Source: JAJXWB01 sp046349085
GTDB taxonomy: Bacteria; Pseudomonadota; Alphaproteobacteria; Rhizobiales; Beijerinckiaceae
Assembly (NCBI GenBank): GCA_046349085.1
Contig: JAXMDA010000004.1
Span: 186,001 to 250,000, forward strand
Direction: 5' to 3'
DNA length: 64,000 nt
Shown: piece by piece, positions 9,006 to 17,060 of the stretch
How positions within the stretch are numbered: the stretch's first letter is position 1
Layout: every line of letters begins with the position of its first letter
Notes under the pieces: generated by a model
What the model saw: the letters and a program-made list of their open reading frames with translations, nothing else
Told to the model about the DNA's origin: nothing
Database searches by the model: none
Translations under genes and position numbers: made by a program

Positions 9006-10214
9006 TCACTTCCCCTTCATCAGGTCGCTGATGACGACGAACTTCTCGCCGTTGAACTGCATGAGGTAGCCGTCGCGCAGCGGCGTGTAGTCGTCGGGCG
9101 TCGTGTTCAGCGTGATCCCGGGCAGGAGCAGCGGCGCCTTCACGCCCTTGAGGTTGCTCGCCTGCTTCAGGATGTTCTCGCGCGTGAGATTGTCGCCGCA
9201 TTGCTTCAGCAGCTCGACCAGCGCGGCGGCGCTGAAATAGGCGTATTCGCCCGAGCCGTAGTTCGGATCGACGCCGGGCACGCGCGCCTTGATGAAATCG
9301 ACATAGGCGTCGAGGTCCGGATCCTTGGCCGCCGTGTCGAGCGGCTTGATCGAGGCGAGCGTGATGATGTCCTTGGCGGCGTCGAGGCCGGCGGGCTTCA
9401 GGATCGTTTCGATGTTCGCGCAGCCCGAGGAGAGGAAGCGCATCGGCCGCCAGCCGATCTCGTAGGCCTTGCGGATCGCCTGCGCGCAGGCGCGCGGCGT
9501 CACGGAATAGATGAGGAAGACGTCGGCCTTGGTGGCGGCAAGAGACACGACCTGCGAGTCGACGGTCGGGTCCGTCACCTCGAACGGCGTCATCTTCAGG
9601 AGCTTGTCGGGCATTTTCGCGAAGGCTTCGTTGATGCCCTTCACGTAGTCCTTGCCGGAATCGTCGTTCTGGTAGAGCACCGCGAACGTCGCGTTCGGAT
9701 TTTTCTTCAGCGCATAGGCGACGTCGAAATTCGCCTCGTTCATGTAGTTGGGCGCCCAGGGCAGCGCGATCGAATAGGGCATGCCCTTCGGGTCGTTCCA
9801 CTTGGAGGCCGACGAGATCAGGAAGATCTGCGGCACCTTGTTGACGTTGAGATATTTCGCGATCGCCGACGAGGGCGCCGTGCCCATCGTGCCGTAGACG
9901 AAGGACACCTGATCGTCCTCGACGAGGCGCTTGGCGGCCTCGACGGTCTTCGGCGGCGCAAAGCCGTCGTCGAGCGAGACCATCTTCAGCTTGCGGCCGT
10001 TGACGCCGCCCTTCTCGTTGATCATGTCGAAATAGGCCGCCATGATCTTGCCGACCGTGCCCAGCGACGACGCCGGCCCGCTGTAGGGCATGGTGTTGCC
10101 GAACTTGATCTCCGTATCCGTCACGCCCGGCCCGTAGGCTTTTTGCGCGAGCGCGGTCGTCGCGCCGAGGGTCAGCGCGAGGGCGAGGCCGAAGCCTGGA
10201 GCAATGGCTTTCAT
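9006..10214 (-). CDS. ABC transporter substrate-binding protein, LivK/branched-chain amino acid family (orphan)
   Basis: 402 residues with a classical signal peptide (about 1-23, cleavage after ALA) and the type I periplasmic binding fold (GNTMPYSGPASSLG, INEKGGVNGRKL, VYGTMGTAPSSA). GGAGGAAA lies just upstream of ATG 10214. Family members bind amino acids, amides, urea or aromatic acids for LIV-type permeases. No permease or ATPase adjoins it; the nearest LIV system, at 17-20 kb, has its own binding protein. It may supply that system or a distant one, or supply the substrate of the downstream molybdenum enzyme. Ligand cannot be predicted. Confidence 0.9.
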   Translation of the reverse strand: MKAIAPGFGLALALTLGATTALAQKAYGPGVTDTEIKFGNTMPYSGPASSLGTVGKIMAAYFDMINEKGGVNGRKLKMVSLDDGFAPPKTVEAAKRLVEDDQVSFVYGTMGTAPSSAIAKYLNVNKVPQIFLISSASKWNDPKGMPYSIALPWAPNYMNEANFDVAYALKKNPNATFAVLYQNDDSGKDYVKGINEAFAKMPDKLLKMTPFEVTDPTVDSQVVSLAATKADVFLIYSVTPRACAQAIRKAYEIGWRPMRFLSSGCANIETILKPAGLDAAKDIITLASIKPLDTAAKDPDLDAYVDFIKARVPGVDPNYGSGEYAYFSAAALVELLKQCGDNLTRENILKQASNLKGVKAPLLLPGITLNTTPDDYTPLRDGYLMQFNGEKFVVISDLMKGK

Positions 10215-10346
10215 GGGATTTCCTCCGACGGGTCTGCCGCCCGCATGGGAGGATTGTCGGACGAAAAAGCGCGACGATCAACCGGCCGCCCCACGATTTG
10301 AAAAGCATGGCCGGCATTCCCATATCGCGTCGTCTGACCACGAAAA

Positions 10347-10498
10347 TGCCTGCGGCGCGGGCCCCCTCCCCGCCCTCCCCCGCTCCGCGGGAGAGGGAGA
10401 AAATCCGTGGCTTCATCAAGGCGGGTCGAACACGGGCGCCTGCCGTTCCCCTCTCCCGCGGAGCGGGGGAGGGTTAGGAGGGGGCCGCGCCGCAGGCA
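10347..10498. repeat. 152-bp inverted-repeat element, family R2 (copy 1), filling most of a 304-bp intergenic gap
   Basis: The ends TGCCTGCGGCGCGGGCCCCC and GGGGGCCGCGCCGCAGGCA are inverted repeats differing by one base. Inside are a second pair (CCCTCCCCCGCTCCGCGGGA and its complement) and a 60-bp centre. The gap 10215-10518 lies between divergent genes (binding protein and HtrA-like protease) and holds little else besides their ribosome binding sites. Related elements lie at 23621 and 61040. Confidence 0.8.
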
Positions 10499-10518
10499 CG
10501 ATGTCCCACGGAGGACGC

Positions 10519-11529
10519 ATGTTCGACACGCACTTCATTCTCGACGAGGAGCCGCTCGAGCCCGCCGCTGCGAAGGCTGGCGCAAGCCGCAACGACGCGC
10601 CGCTGCTCGACGCCTATTCGCGCACCGTCGCCGACGTGGTGGAGCAGGTCGGCGCCAGCGTCGTGCGCATCGATCTCGCGCGCGGCGACGGCAAGAGCGC
10701 GGGCTCCGGCTCCGGCGTCATCGTCTCGCCCGACGGCCTCGTGCTGACCAACAGCCACGTCGTTTCCGCCGGCAGGCGCGCCAGCGTCACGACGCTCGAC
10801 GGCCGCGTCTTCTCCGCGCGCGTGCTCGGCGACGATCCCGACACGGACCTCGCGCTGCTGCGCATCGACGCCGACGAGAAACTGCCCGCCGCCCGCCTCG
10901 GCGATTCTCGCGCGCTGCGCCCCGGCCAGATCGCCATCGCCATCGGCAATCCGCTCGGCTTCGACGCCACCGTGACGGCGGGCGTCGTCTCGGCGCTCGG
11001 GCGCTCGTTGCGCGCGAAGAACGGGCGGCTGATCGACGACGTCATCCAGACCGACGCCGCGCTCAATCCCGGCAATTCCGGCGGCCCCCTGGTGTCGAGC
11101 GCCGGCGAGGTGATCGGGATCAACACCGCCGTCATCATGGGCGCGCAGGGCATCTGTTTTGCGGTCGCCGCCAACACCGCGCAATTCGTGCTCGGCGAGA
11201 TCGTGCGCCACGGCCGCGTGCGCCGCGCGTATCTCGGCATCGGCGCGGGCACCGTGCCTCTGCCCCGTCGCGTGGCGTTGCGCCTCGGGCTCGAACAGGC
11301 GACCGGCGCAGTCGTCACCGCCATCGCGCAGGGCGGACCCGCGAGTGAAACGGGCATACTCACCGGAGACATCATCCTGTCGATCGACGGAACGAACGTC
11401 GCAGGCGCGGACGACATCGTGCGCCTGCTTGGCGCCGACAAGATCGGCCGCACGATTCCGATCGACGTGCTGCGGCGTTCGGATCGAAGGCGCTTCTGGG
11501 TGGGCCTGACGGAGCGCAAGGCCGACTGA
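10519..11529 (+). CDS. HtrA/DegP-like serine protease with PDZ domain, no signal peptide
   Basis: 336 residues. A trypsin-like domain carries the catalytic triad: His80 in LTNSHVV, Asp110 in DTDLALL, Ser187 in GNSGGP. One PDZ domain follows (about 245-330, with GGPASETGILTGDIILSIDG). GGAGG sits 5 nt before ATG 10519; the frame stays open to 10204, but that stretch is the R2 repeat. Residues 1-35 are acidic and polar, with neither a signal sequence nor a membrane anchor, unlike DegP, DegQ or DegS. Either the protease is cytoplasmic or it is exported some other way. No chaperone or sigma-E gene is adjacent. Confidence 0.9.
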   Translation: MFDTHFILDEEPLEPAAAKAGASRNDAPLLDAYSRTVADVVEQVGASVVRIDLARGDGKSAGSGSGVIVSPDGLVLTNSHVVSAGRRASVTTLDGRVFSARVLGDDPDTDLALLRIDADEKLPAARLGDSRALRPGQIAIAIGNPLGFDATVTAGVVSALGRSLRAKNGRLIDDVIQTDAALNPGNSGGPLVSSAGEVIGINTAVIMGAQGICFAVAANTAQFVLGEIVRHGRVRRAYLGIGAGTVPLPRRVALRLGLEQATGAVVTAIAQGGPASETGILTGDIILSIDGTNVAGADDIVRLLGADKIGRTIPIDVLRRSDRRRFWVGLTERKAD

Positions 11530-11599
11530 CGCGGGCGCGCGGGCGAGCGTTGACACGACGCCGGCCACGCTCCCACATGGCGGCGTCTTGGATCGCCGC

Positions 11600-12985
11600 A
11601 TGAAATCGACTGGGCTCAATGAAGATCGTGGCCACGGCGTCTCCATGCGCGAGGCTTTCCGCGTCTGGCTGCGCGTCGCCGCGCTGAGTTTCGGCGGCCC
11701 TGCGGGCCAGATCGCCGTCATGCATCGCATCGTCGTCGAAGAGAAGCGATGGATCTCCGACACGCGATTCCTGCATGCGCTCAACTATTGCATGTTGCTG
11801 CCCGGCCCCGAGGCGCAGCAGCTTGCCACCTACATCGGCTGGCTGATGCACAAGACGCCGGGCGGCGTCATGGCCGGCGGCCTGTTCATCCTGCCGGGCG
11901 TGTTCGCCATCATGGCGCTCAGCGCCGTCTATGCGCTTTACGGCCAGGTTCCGTTCGTCGCCGCGCTGTTCTTCGGCCTCAAGGCGGCCGTGCTCGCCAT
12001 CGTCGTCGAGGCGCTGCTGCGCGTCGGCAAGCGCGCGCTGCGCAACAATGCGCTGCGCGCGATCGCCGGCCTCGCCTTCGTCGGCATTTTCTTTTTCGCC
12101 CTGCCCTTTCCGCTGATCGTTCTGGCTGCGGGCCTCGTCGGCTTCGCCGGCGCGCGCGCGGGCCGCTTCGCCTTCGCGCCGGGCGGCGGCCACGGATCGG
12201 GCGCCGGCCCGCAGGCGGCCGACAGCCTGCTGGGCGAAGCGACGCCGGATCACGCCACGCCCTCGGCGGCGCGCTTCGTCACGACCGTCGCCGTCTGGCT
12301 GCCCCTCTGGCTCGCGCCGGTTGCGCTCGTCGTCGCGACGCTCGGCGGCGCGAACGTTTTCAGTCAGATCGCGATCTTCTTCTCAAAGATGGCGATGGTG
12401 ACCTTCGGCGGCGCCTATGCCGCGCTCGCCTATGTCGCGCAGCAGGCGGTCGAGCGTTTCCATTGGCTGAGCGCCCACGAAATGCTCGACGGGCTCGGCA
12501 TGGCGGAAACCACGCCCGGCCCGCTTATCATGGTGCTGCAATTCGTCGGCTTCCTCGCCGCCTTCCGCGATTCCGGCGCGCTCGCGCCGCTGGCCGCCGG
12601 CGCGCTCGGCGGGCTGCTGGCCACCTGGGTGACGTTTGCGCCGTGCTTCCTCTGGATATTCGCGGGCGGCCCATTCATCGAACGCCTGCGCGACAACACG
12701 GCGCTCTCGGGCGCGCTATCCGCCATCACGGCGGCGGTCGTCGGGGTCATCCTCAACCTGACGATCTGGTTCGCCGTTCACGCAATCTTCCGGCAGACGA
12801 CTCCCGTGCGCGGCTTCGGCCTGCAATTCGACGCGCCGGTCCTGGCGAGCGTCGACGCCTGGGCGCTGGCGCTGGCGATTGCCGCGGCGCTCGCCGTGTT
12901 TCGCTTCAAGATCGGCATGGTCGCGACGCTGGCCGGCGCGGCAGCGGCGGGCGTAGCGCTGCGCCTTGCCGGGTGGATCGCCTAA
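11600..12985 (+). CDS. chrA: Chromate transporter, CHR family (ChrA, long form)
   Basis: About 461 residues in two homologous CHR halves, the long-chain ChrA architecture. The first half has LSFGGPAGQIAVMHR and LLPGPEAQQLATY; the second has VTFGGAYAALAYVAQ and TTPGPLIMVLQFVG. About ten hydrophobic segments place it in the inner membrane. Characterised long ChrA proteins expel chromate. The start is uncertain: ATG 11600 or ATG 11645, both with weak ribosome binding sites. Its TAA stop interlocks with the TAG of the convergent rhodanese gene. No chrB regulator is nearby. Confidence 0.88.
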   Translation: MKSTGLNEDRGHGVSMREAFRVWLRVAALSFGGPAGQIAVMHRIVVEEKRWISDTRFLHALNYCMLLPGPEAQQLATYIGWLMHKTPGGVMAGGLFILPGVFAIMALSAVYALYGQVPFVAALFFGLKAAVLAIVVEALLRVGKRALRNNALRAIAGLAFVGIFFFALPFPLIVLAAGLVGFAGARAGRFAFAPGGGHGSGAGPQAADSLLGEATPDHATPSAARFVTTVAVWLPLWLAPVALVVATLGGANVFSQIAIFFSKMAMVTFGGAYAALAYVAQQAVERFHWLSAHEMLDGLGMAETTPGPLIMVLQFVGFLAAFRDSGALAPLAAGALGGLLATWVTFAPCFLWIFAGGPFIERLRDNTALSGALSAITAAVVGVILNLTIWFAVHAIFRQTTPVRGFGLQFDAPVLASVDAWALALAIAAALAVFRFKIGMVATLAGAAAAGVALRLAGWIA

Positions 12986-13299
12986 GGCGTTTTCACGGGT
13001 TCGCCGGCGGCCGTCCAGGCGAGCCACGAGCCGCCAAAATGCGCCTTCACGTCGGGCCGGCCGCCGGTCTGGGCCTTTTCCAGCGCCTGCAGCGTACGGC
13101 GGCCGGAGCGGCAGTAGAAGACCACGCGCTTGTCGCGCGGGAGGGCTGAAAGATCGAGTCGGGAGAGGGGATTGTGCGTCGCCCCCGGGATATGTCCGGC
13201 CGCCCATTCATTGTCCTCGCGCACGTCCACGAGGGCGATCGAGCCGTCAGCCAGACCCTGCTTCACTTCATCCAGATTGAGTTCTTCCACGACGATCAT
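12982..13299 (-). CDS. Single-domain rhodanese-like sulfurtransferase
   Basis: 105 residues forming one rhodanese domain: DVREDNEWAAGHIPGA and an active-site loop CRSGRR with the persulfide-forming Cys63. ATG 13299 begins the domain naturally; an extension upstream would add 24 unlikely residues. Single-domain rhodaneses (GlpE/PspE-like) move sulfane sulfur from thiosulfate or persulfides to acceptors, here in the cytoplasm because no signal peptide is present. The stop overlaps the convergent chrA stop. No clear operon partner. Confidence 0.88.
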   Translation of the reverse strand: MIVVEELNLDEVKQGLADGSIALVDVREDNEWAAGHIPGATHNPLSRLDLSALPRDKRVVFYCRSGRRTLQALEKAQTGGRPDVKAHFGGSWLAWTAAGEPVKTP

Positions 13300-13473
13300 C
13301 GGCCACGCTCCGCAATTTCGTTGCGCTGCATTAGCAAATTGGCCGCTCTGGCAAAAGCGCGTCTCTTGCAAGGCTTACGCTCTCGCCCGCGCGCAGAAGG
13401 AACGGGGCGGCGAAATGCGCGGCCAGTTCGCGAGGCGACGGCCGCTGTCGCGCGCGATTGCGCGCGCCCGCGC

Positions 13474-14430
13474 TCAGTCGTCGTCCTGATCGATATATCC
13501 GTCATGCATGACGAGCACCCAGCGGCCGTCCATCTTCTGGATGGCGCGCACGCGCCCGACGCCGGGGATCGTGTCGCCCGGCCCCACTTCCAGCATCCCG
13601 CGGCTGGTCTGCACCATGGCGACGCCGTTGCGCACGCTGCGCAGCACGAACGTATTCGGCTTCATCGACGGATCGGGCGTGCGCAGGCCCGGCTTTGCCG
13701 CGGTTTGCGGGACGGCGGTCGTGTTCTGCGCCTTCTGGTCCTTGGCGATCGAGCTCGTCACGATGGGGTCGGCGGCAAGGCGCTCCAGCCGTTCCACGCG
13801 CGCGACCTGGCTGTCGAGCTTCGCCGCCAGTTCCTTCTCGAGCTTCTCGACGCGCGCGACATTCTGCGCCGCCGTCGCGCCCACGGCCGATTGCGTCTGG
13901 GCAAGGCGCGCTTCGCTCGCGATCTTGCTCACCTGCGCGCGCACGCTCTGCAGATCCAGAACGAGTTCGGCGATCTTGCCGCGCAATTCGCGTTCGGCCA
14001 GCGTCTCCGGCGGATGGCGAAGCGCTTCCTCGGCCGCCATGCGCTGGGTTTCCTTGCGGTCGAGATAATCCATCAGGCCGAGATAGGCGCCGCCGCCGAC
14101 GACAAGCATCATCACGGCGGCGGCGGCGGCTTGCGACCAGGCGACATGGCCAAGCAGAGAGCCGATGCGCGCGCGCCAATCCTCGCCGGAGGCCGAGGCC
14201 GGCTTCGGCGCTTCCGCTGCGTTGTCGGCCACAACAGGCGGCGCGGCGGCGTTCTCCTTCACCGCATCTTCAGGCCTGCCTTCGACAAGCCTTGCGGCGT
14301 CCGCGGCCAGCGTCTCGGCCACCTGCTGCAGATGGGCGATAGCCTTCAGCGCAGACTCGGCCGCAGGGCCTTTGGCGCTGTCGGTCTGCAGGTCGGCATT
14401 CTCGGCATTCGCGGTTTGGGGTTCGGCCAT
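13474..14430 (-). CDS. Membrane-anchored coiled-coil protein of unknown function
   Basis: 318 residues from ATG 14430. Order: a polar, Ala-rich cytoplasmic stretch (about 1-105), one transmembrane segment (SQAAAAAVMMLVVGGGAYLG), a predicted coiled coil over roughly 60-80 residues, then a compact C-terminal domain ending VLRSVRNGVAMVQTSRG, GPGDTIPGVGRVRAIQ and GYIDQDDD. The C-terminal piece resembles the small beta domains of pilotin or PilP-type proteins, but I cannot assign a family. A TTAA-N7-TTAA motif (14482-14496) lies 52 bp upstream, consistent with CtrA control and an envelope or cell-cycle role. Function unknown. Confidence 0.75.
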   Translation of the reverse strand: MAEPQTANAENADLQTDSAKGPAAESALKAIAHLQQVAETLAADAARLVEGRPEDAVKENAAAPPVVADNAAEAPKPASASGEDWRARIGSLLGHVAWSQAAAAAVMMLVVGGGAYLGLMDYLDRKETQRMAAEEALRHPPETLAERELRGKIAELVLDLQSVRAQVSKIASEARLAQTQSAVGATAAQNVARVEKLEKELAAKLDSQVARVERLERLAADPIVTSSIAKDQKAQNTTAVPQTAAKPGLRTPDPSMKPNTFVLRSVRNGVAMVQTSRGMLEVGPGDTIPGVGRVRAIQKMDGRWVLVMHDGYIDQDDD

Positions 14431-14481
14431 GGCGGCGCCGCGCTCTCGTTGTATCCGGCGGCCCACTCTCGCGCCCTATGG

Positions 14482-14496
14482 TTAACGGCTTGTTAA
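14482..14496. promoter_or_regulatory. CtrA-type binding motif TTAA-N7-TTAA
   Basis: TTAACGGCTTGTTAA matches the alphaproteobacterial CtrA consensus exactly in half-sites and 7-bp spacing. It sits between the pxpC stop and the start of the coiled-coil membrane protein, on the promoter side of the latter. In DNA this GC-rich, chance TTAA pairs at that spacing are uncommon. Not proof of binding. Confidence 0.55.
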
Positions 14497-14503
14497 AGCG
14501 AGA

Positions 14504-15514
14504 CTAGTCCGGCCAGGCTTGCGCCGAGACGACCCCGCCGACGAGATTGCGCGCAAGCAGCGCCTCGCTCGACAAATCGCCCAGCGCCGGCGTAAGCCCC
14601 GCCGCCTCCATCGCCGACCGCGCCGCGCGCCATGCCGCCACCGCGTCTTCCGTCGTCGCGACCGCAAAGCGCAGGGTCGCGCCCGGCCGCATCTGCGCGA
14701 GCCGGCCGAGATCGGCGGCGATGACCGTGCCGATCTTCGGATAGCCGCCGGTCGGCGCGCGGTCGGCCATCTGCACGAAGGGCCAGCCGTCGCCGGGAAC
14801 CTGGATCGCGCCGAAGACGATGCCGTCCGAGACGATGTTGAAGCCCTTGCAATGGTCGAGGCGCGGCCCCTCCAGCGCATAGGCCATGCGGTCGCTGCGC
14901 GCCGCCACCCGCCACGGCCCCTCCAGGAAATGCGCGAAATTGGCGGCGTCGAAATAATCGTCCTGCGGCCCCGGCACGATGCGGACGGGCGCATCGACGG
15001 CCGCGCGAAATTCGGCGAGCGCGCGCGAAGCCGCTTCTCCAGCGCGCGGATCGGCGATCGCGAGCCGGTCGCCGGCCTTCAGGCCCGCGCCGCCGACGCC
15101 CGTGCGCGCATGCATGGACAGCGAGCCGAGTTCCGGCTCCGCGGCGATCTGGCCGGCGGGCGCCAGATAGGCCCAGGCGCCGCTCTCGCCCGCGCGGATC
15201 GCGAGTTTTTCGCCCGGCGCCAGCGTGACGAGACAGCTTGCCGGCAAGGCGGCGCCGTCGCGCGCCACGCGAAAGCCCGGCGCGACGACGGCGAACTGCA
15301 GCGGCGTCTCCTCCACCACGATATCGAGTCCGCCGACCGAAACCTCTATCGCCGCTGCGCCTGCGTCATTGCCCGCCATGCGATTGGCGAATTCGTGCGC
15401 GAGCGCGTCCATCGGGCCGGCCTGCGTCACGCCATAGCGCAGATAGCCCCAGCGGCCGGCGTCCTGCAGCGTGACGCCGGGGCCGGCGTGGGCGATGCGC
15501 AGGATCGCGCTCAT
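14504..15514 (-). CDS. pxpC: 5-oxoprolinase subunit PxpC (biotin-dependent carboxyltransferase-like, KipA/AHS2)
   Basis: 336 residues of the AHS2/allophanate-hydrolase-subunit-2 family: start LRIAHAGPGVTLQDAGRWGY, then GPMDALAHEFANRM, VPGPQDDYF and TGGYPKIGTVI. With PxpA and PxpB it forms the prokaryotic ATP-dependent 5-oxoprolinase, which opens 5-oxo-L-proline to L-glutamate. Its ATG overlaps the pxpB stop by four bases (ATGA), indicating translational coupling. It is the last gene of the operon. Related AHS1/AHS2 pairs hydrolyse other lactams such as caprolactam, so the substrate is inferred. Confidence 0.92.
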   Translation of the reverse strand: MSAILRIAHAGPGVTLQDAGRWGYLRYGVTQAGPMDALAHEFANRMAGNDAGAAAIEVSVGGLDIVVEETPLQFAVVAPGFRVARDGAALPASCLVTLAPGEKLAIRAGESGAWAYLAPAGQIAAEPELGSLSMHARTGVGGAGLKAGDRLAIADPRAGEAASRALAEFRAAVDAPVRIVPGPQDDYFDAANFAHFLEGPWRVAARSDRMAYALEGPRLDHCKGFNIVSDGIVFGAIQVPGDGWPFVQMADRAPTGGYPKIGTVIAADLGRLAQMRPGATLRFAVATTEDAVAAWRAARSAMEAAGLTPALGDLSSEALLARNLVGGVVSAQAWPD

Positions 15515-16242
15515 GCCAGCGCCTCGCGCCGCGCGATCGTCTCTCCGGCTTTCGCGCGAGAATCGAGCGCGGCGAAGGTCGCCGCGTCGATTGGCTCGAA
15601 GCGCAATTCGTCGCCGACGTCGACGAGGAACGGCCGCGCGCGATGGGGTGCGAACATGCGCTCGGGCGTGCGGCCCGCGACATACCAGCCCGTCGGCATC
15701 GAGAAGGTCGCGACCAGCGACAGGCCGCCGCCGACAAGCACGGCGTTTTCCGGCGTCGGCCCGCGCACCGTCGCGCGGCGGGAGACGGCGAGTTCCTGCG
15801 GCAGGCCGCCGAGATAGCAATAGCCCGGAGCAAAACCGTACATGTAGGCGCGATAGGCGCCGCCGGCATGGAGGCGCGCAACGTCGGCGACATCGAGATG
15901 CACGAGCGCGGCAAGTTCGGCGATATCCTCGGCTATCGCGGGATCGTAGCAGCACGGGAATGTCCAGCGCGCCTGCGGTTTCGGCGCCGCCGGATGCGCC
16001 GCCTCGAATTGCGCGATCCGCGCGACGAGCGCGGCGCGCGAGATGACCAGCGGGTCGTAGTGGATCATCAGCGAGCGATAGGTCGGCACGGTCTCGCGCA
16101 CGCCCGCAATACCGGCCGCGACGAAGGCCGCGTCGAGCGCCAGCACCTGCCCGTTGACGGCCGGGTCGACGGTGGCGCCGAATTCGACGACGAGCGCGCG
16201 CTCGCCGGCGTCGAGCAGGCGGTAGGGCGTTTCCTCCGCCAT
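15511..16242 (-). CDS. pxpB: 5-oxoprolinase subunit PxpB (KipI/AHS1 family)
   Basis: 243 residues with AHS1 features: RLLDAGERALVVEFG at the start, VPTYRSLMIHYDP, then YGFAPGYCYLGGLPQEL and VGGGLSLVATFSMPTGWYV near the end. It pairs with PxpC. In Bacillus the homologue KipI also inhibits kinase KinA. The ATG at 16242 starts 2 bp after the pxpA stop. Gene order pxpA-pxpB-pxpC on one strand with almost no spacing points to one complex. Confidence 0.92.
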   Translation of the reverse strand: MAEETPYRLLDAGERALVVEFGATVDPAVNGQVLALDAAFVAAGIAGVRETVPTYRSLMIHYDPLVISRAALVARIAQFEAAHPAAPKPQARWTFPCCYDPAIAEDIAELAALVHLDVADVARLHAGGAYRAYMYGFAPGYCYLGGLPQELAVSRRATVRGPTPENAVLVGGGLSLVATFSMPTGWYVAGRTPERMFAPHRARPFLVDVGDELRFEPIDAATFAALDSRAKAGETIARREALA

Positions 16243-16244
16243 GC

Positions 16245-17009
16245 TCACCCCGCTGCGAACGCTCGCACGCTTACGCCGGCAGCCTCGAGCCCCGCCCGCA
16301 CGCGCCGCGCGCTTTCCACCGCGTGGGCGCTGTCGCCGTGCACGCAGATCGAGCCGATGGCGGTGGGAATGCGCTTGCCGCTCGCGGTGACGATCGCGCC
16401 TTCCCTCACCATCTCCACCATGCGCGCCGCCGCCTCGTCGGGATCGAGGATCATCGCCCCCGGTTTTCCGCGCGGGATCAGGTGTCCCTCCTCCGTATAG
16501 CCGCGGTCCGCGAAAATCTCGGCGACGCCGACCAAGCCGACCGTCTCCGCCGCGCGCACCTGCTCGCCGGCCGCGATGGTCAGCCAAACCAGCTTCGGGT
16601 CGACCGCCTTGACCGCGCGCCCCACCGCCTCGGCGGCGGGTCGATCCACCTCGCAGAGATTGCCGAGCGCGCCGTGGCATTTCACATAAGTGATCTTCGC
16701 GCCGGCATAGGTCGCGAGCGCCTGCGCCGCGCCGACCTGATAGGCGACGAGCCGCTCGATCTCGCCGGTCGAGAACGGAATGCGCCGGCGCCCGAAGCCC
16801 CAGAGATCGGGAAAGCCCGGATGCGCGCCGCAGGCGACGCCCTTCGCCCTGGCGCTCGCAAATGTGCGCGCCATGATCTCGGGATCGCCCGCATGAAAGC
16901 CGCACGCGACATTGCAGGAGGTGACGATGCCGAGCATCGCCTCGTCGTCGCCGCAGGTATAGGCGCCGAAGCCTTCGGCTATATCGGAATTGAGATCGAC
17001 TGTGGGCAT
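16245..17009 (-). CDS. pxpA: 5-oxoprolinase subunit PxpA (LamB/YcsF family)
   Basis: 254 residues, the usual YcsF length. Signature motifs: VDLNSDIAEGFG, SCNVACGFHAGDP, GAHPGFPDLWGFGRR, YVKCHGALGN and ICVHGDSAHAV. The fold is a TIM-barrel deacetylase-like enzyme with conserved Asp and His residues, and it is the catalytic partner of PxpBC. ATG 17009 begins the first conserved strand. A 51-bp gap with a GC hairpin separates it from livF upstream in the same direction. Confidence 0.93.
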   Translation of the reverse strand: MPTVDLNSDIAEGFGAYTCGDDEAMLGIVTSCNVACGFHAGDPEIMARTFASARAKGVACGAHPGFPDLWGFGRRRIPFSTGEIERLVAYQVGAAQALATYAGAKITYVKCHGALGNLCEVDRPAAEAVGRAVKAVDPKLVWLTIAAGEQVRAAETVGLVGVAEIFADRGYTEEGHLIPRGKPGAMILDPDEAAARMVEMVREGAIVTASGKRIPTAIGSICVHGDSAHAVESARRVRAGLEAAGVSVRAFAAG

Positions 17010-17029
17010 GGTGACCTCGATACGGACTC

Positions 17030-17050
17030 CCCTCCCCCTTGTGGGGAGGG
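17030..17050. repeat. GC hairpin between livF and pxpA
   Basis: CCCTCCCC-N5-GGGGAGGG (arms 17030-17037 and 17043-17050). It resembles one half of the R2 repeat family. Within the operon it could act as a processing or partial-termination site between transport and enzyme genes. Confidence 0.55.
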
Positions 17051-17060
17051 AATACCGCTA

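Noticed and set aside
6920..9031. 703-codon open frame on the plus strand
   Set aside because: Antisense shadow of the molybdenum subunit gene, which has all its family motifs.
10204..10518. N-terminal extension of the HtrA-like protein
   Set aside because: The stretch is the R2 inverted-repeat element and Arg/Pro-rich; ATG 10519 has GGAGG at proper spacing.
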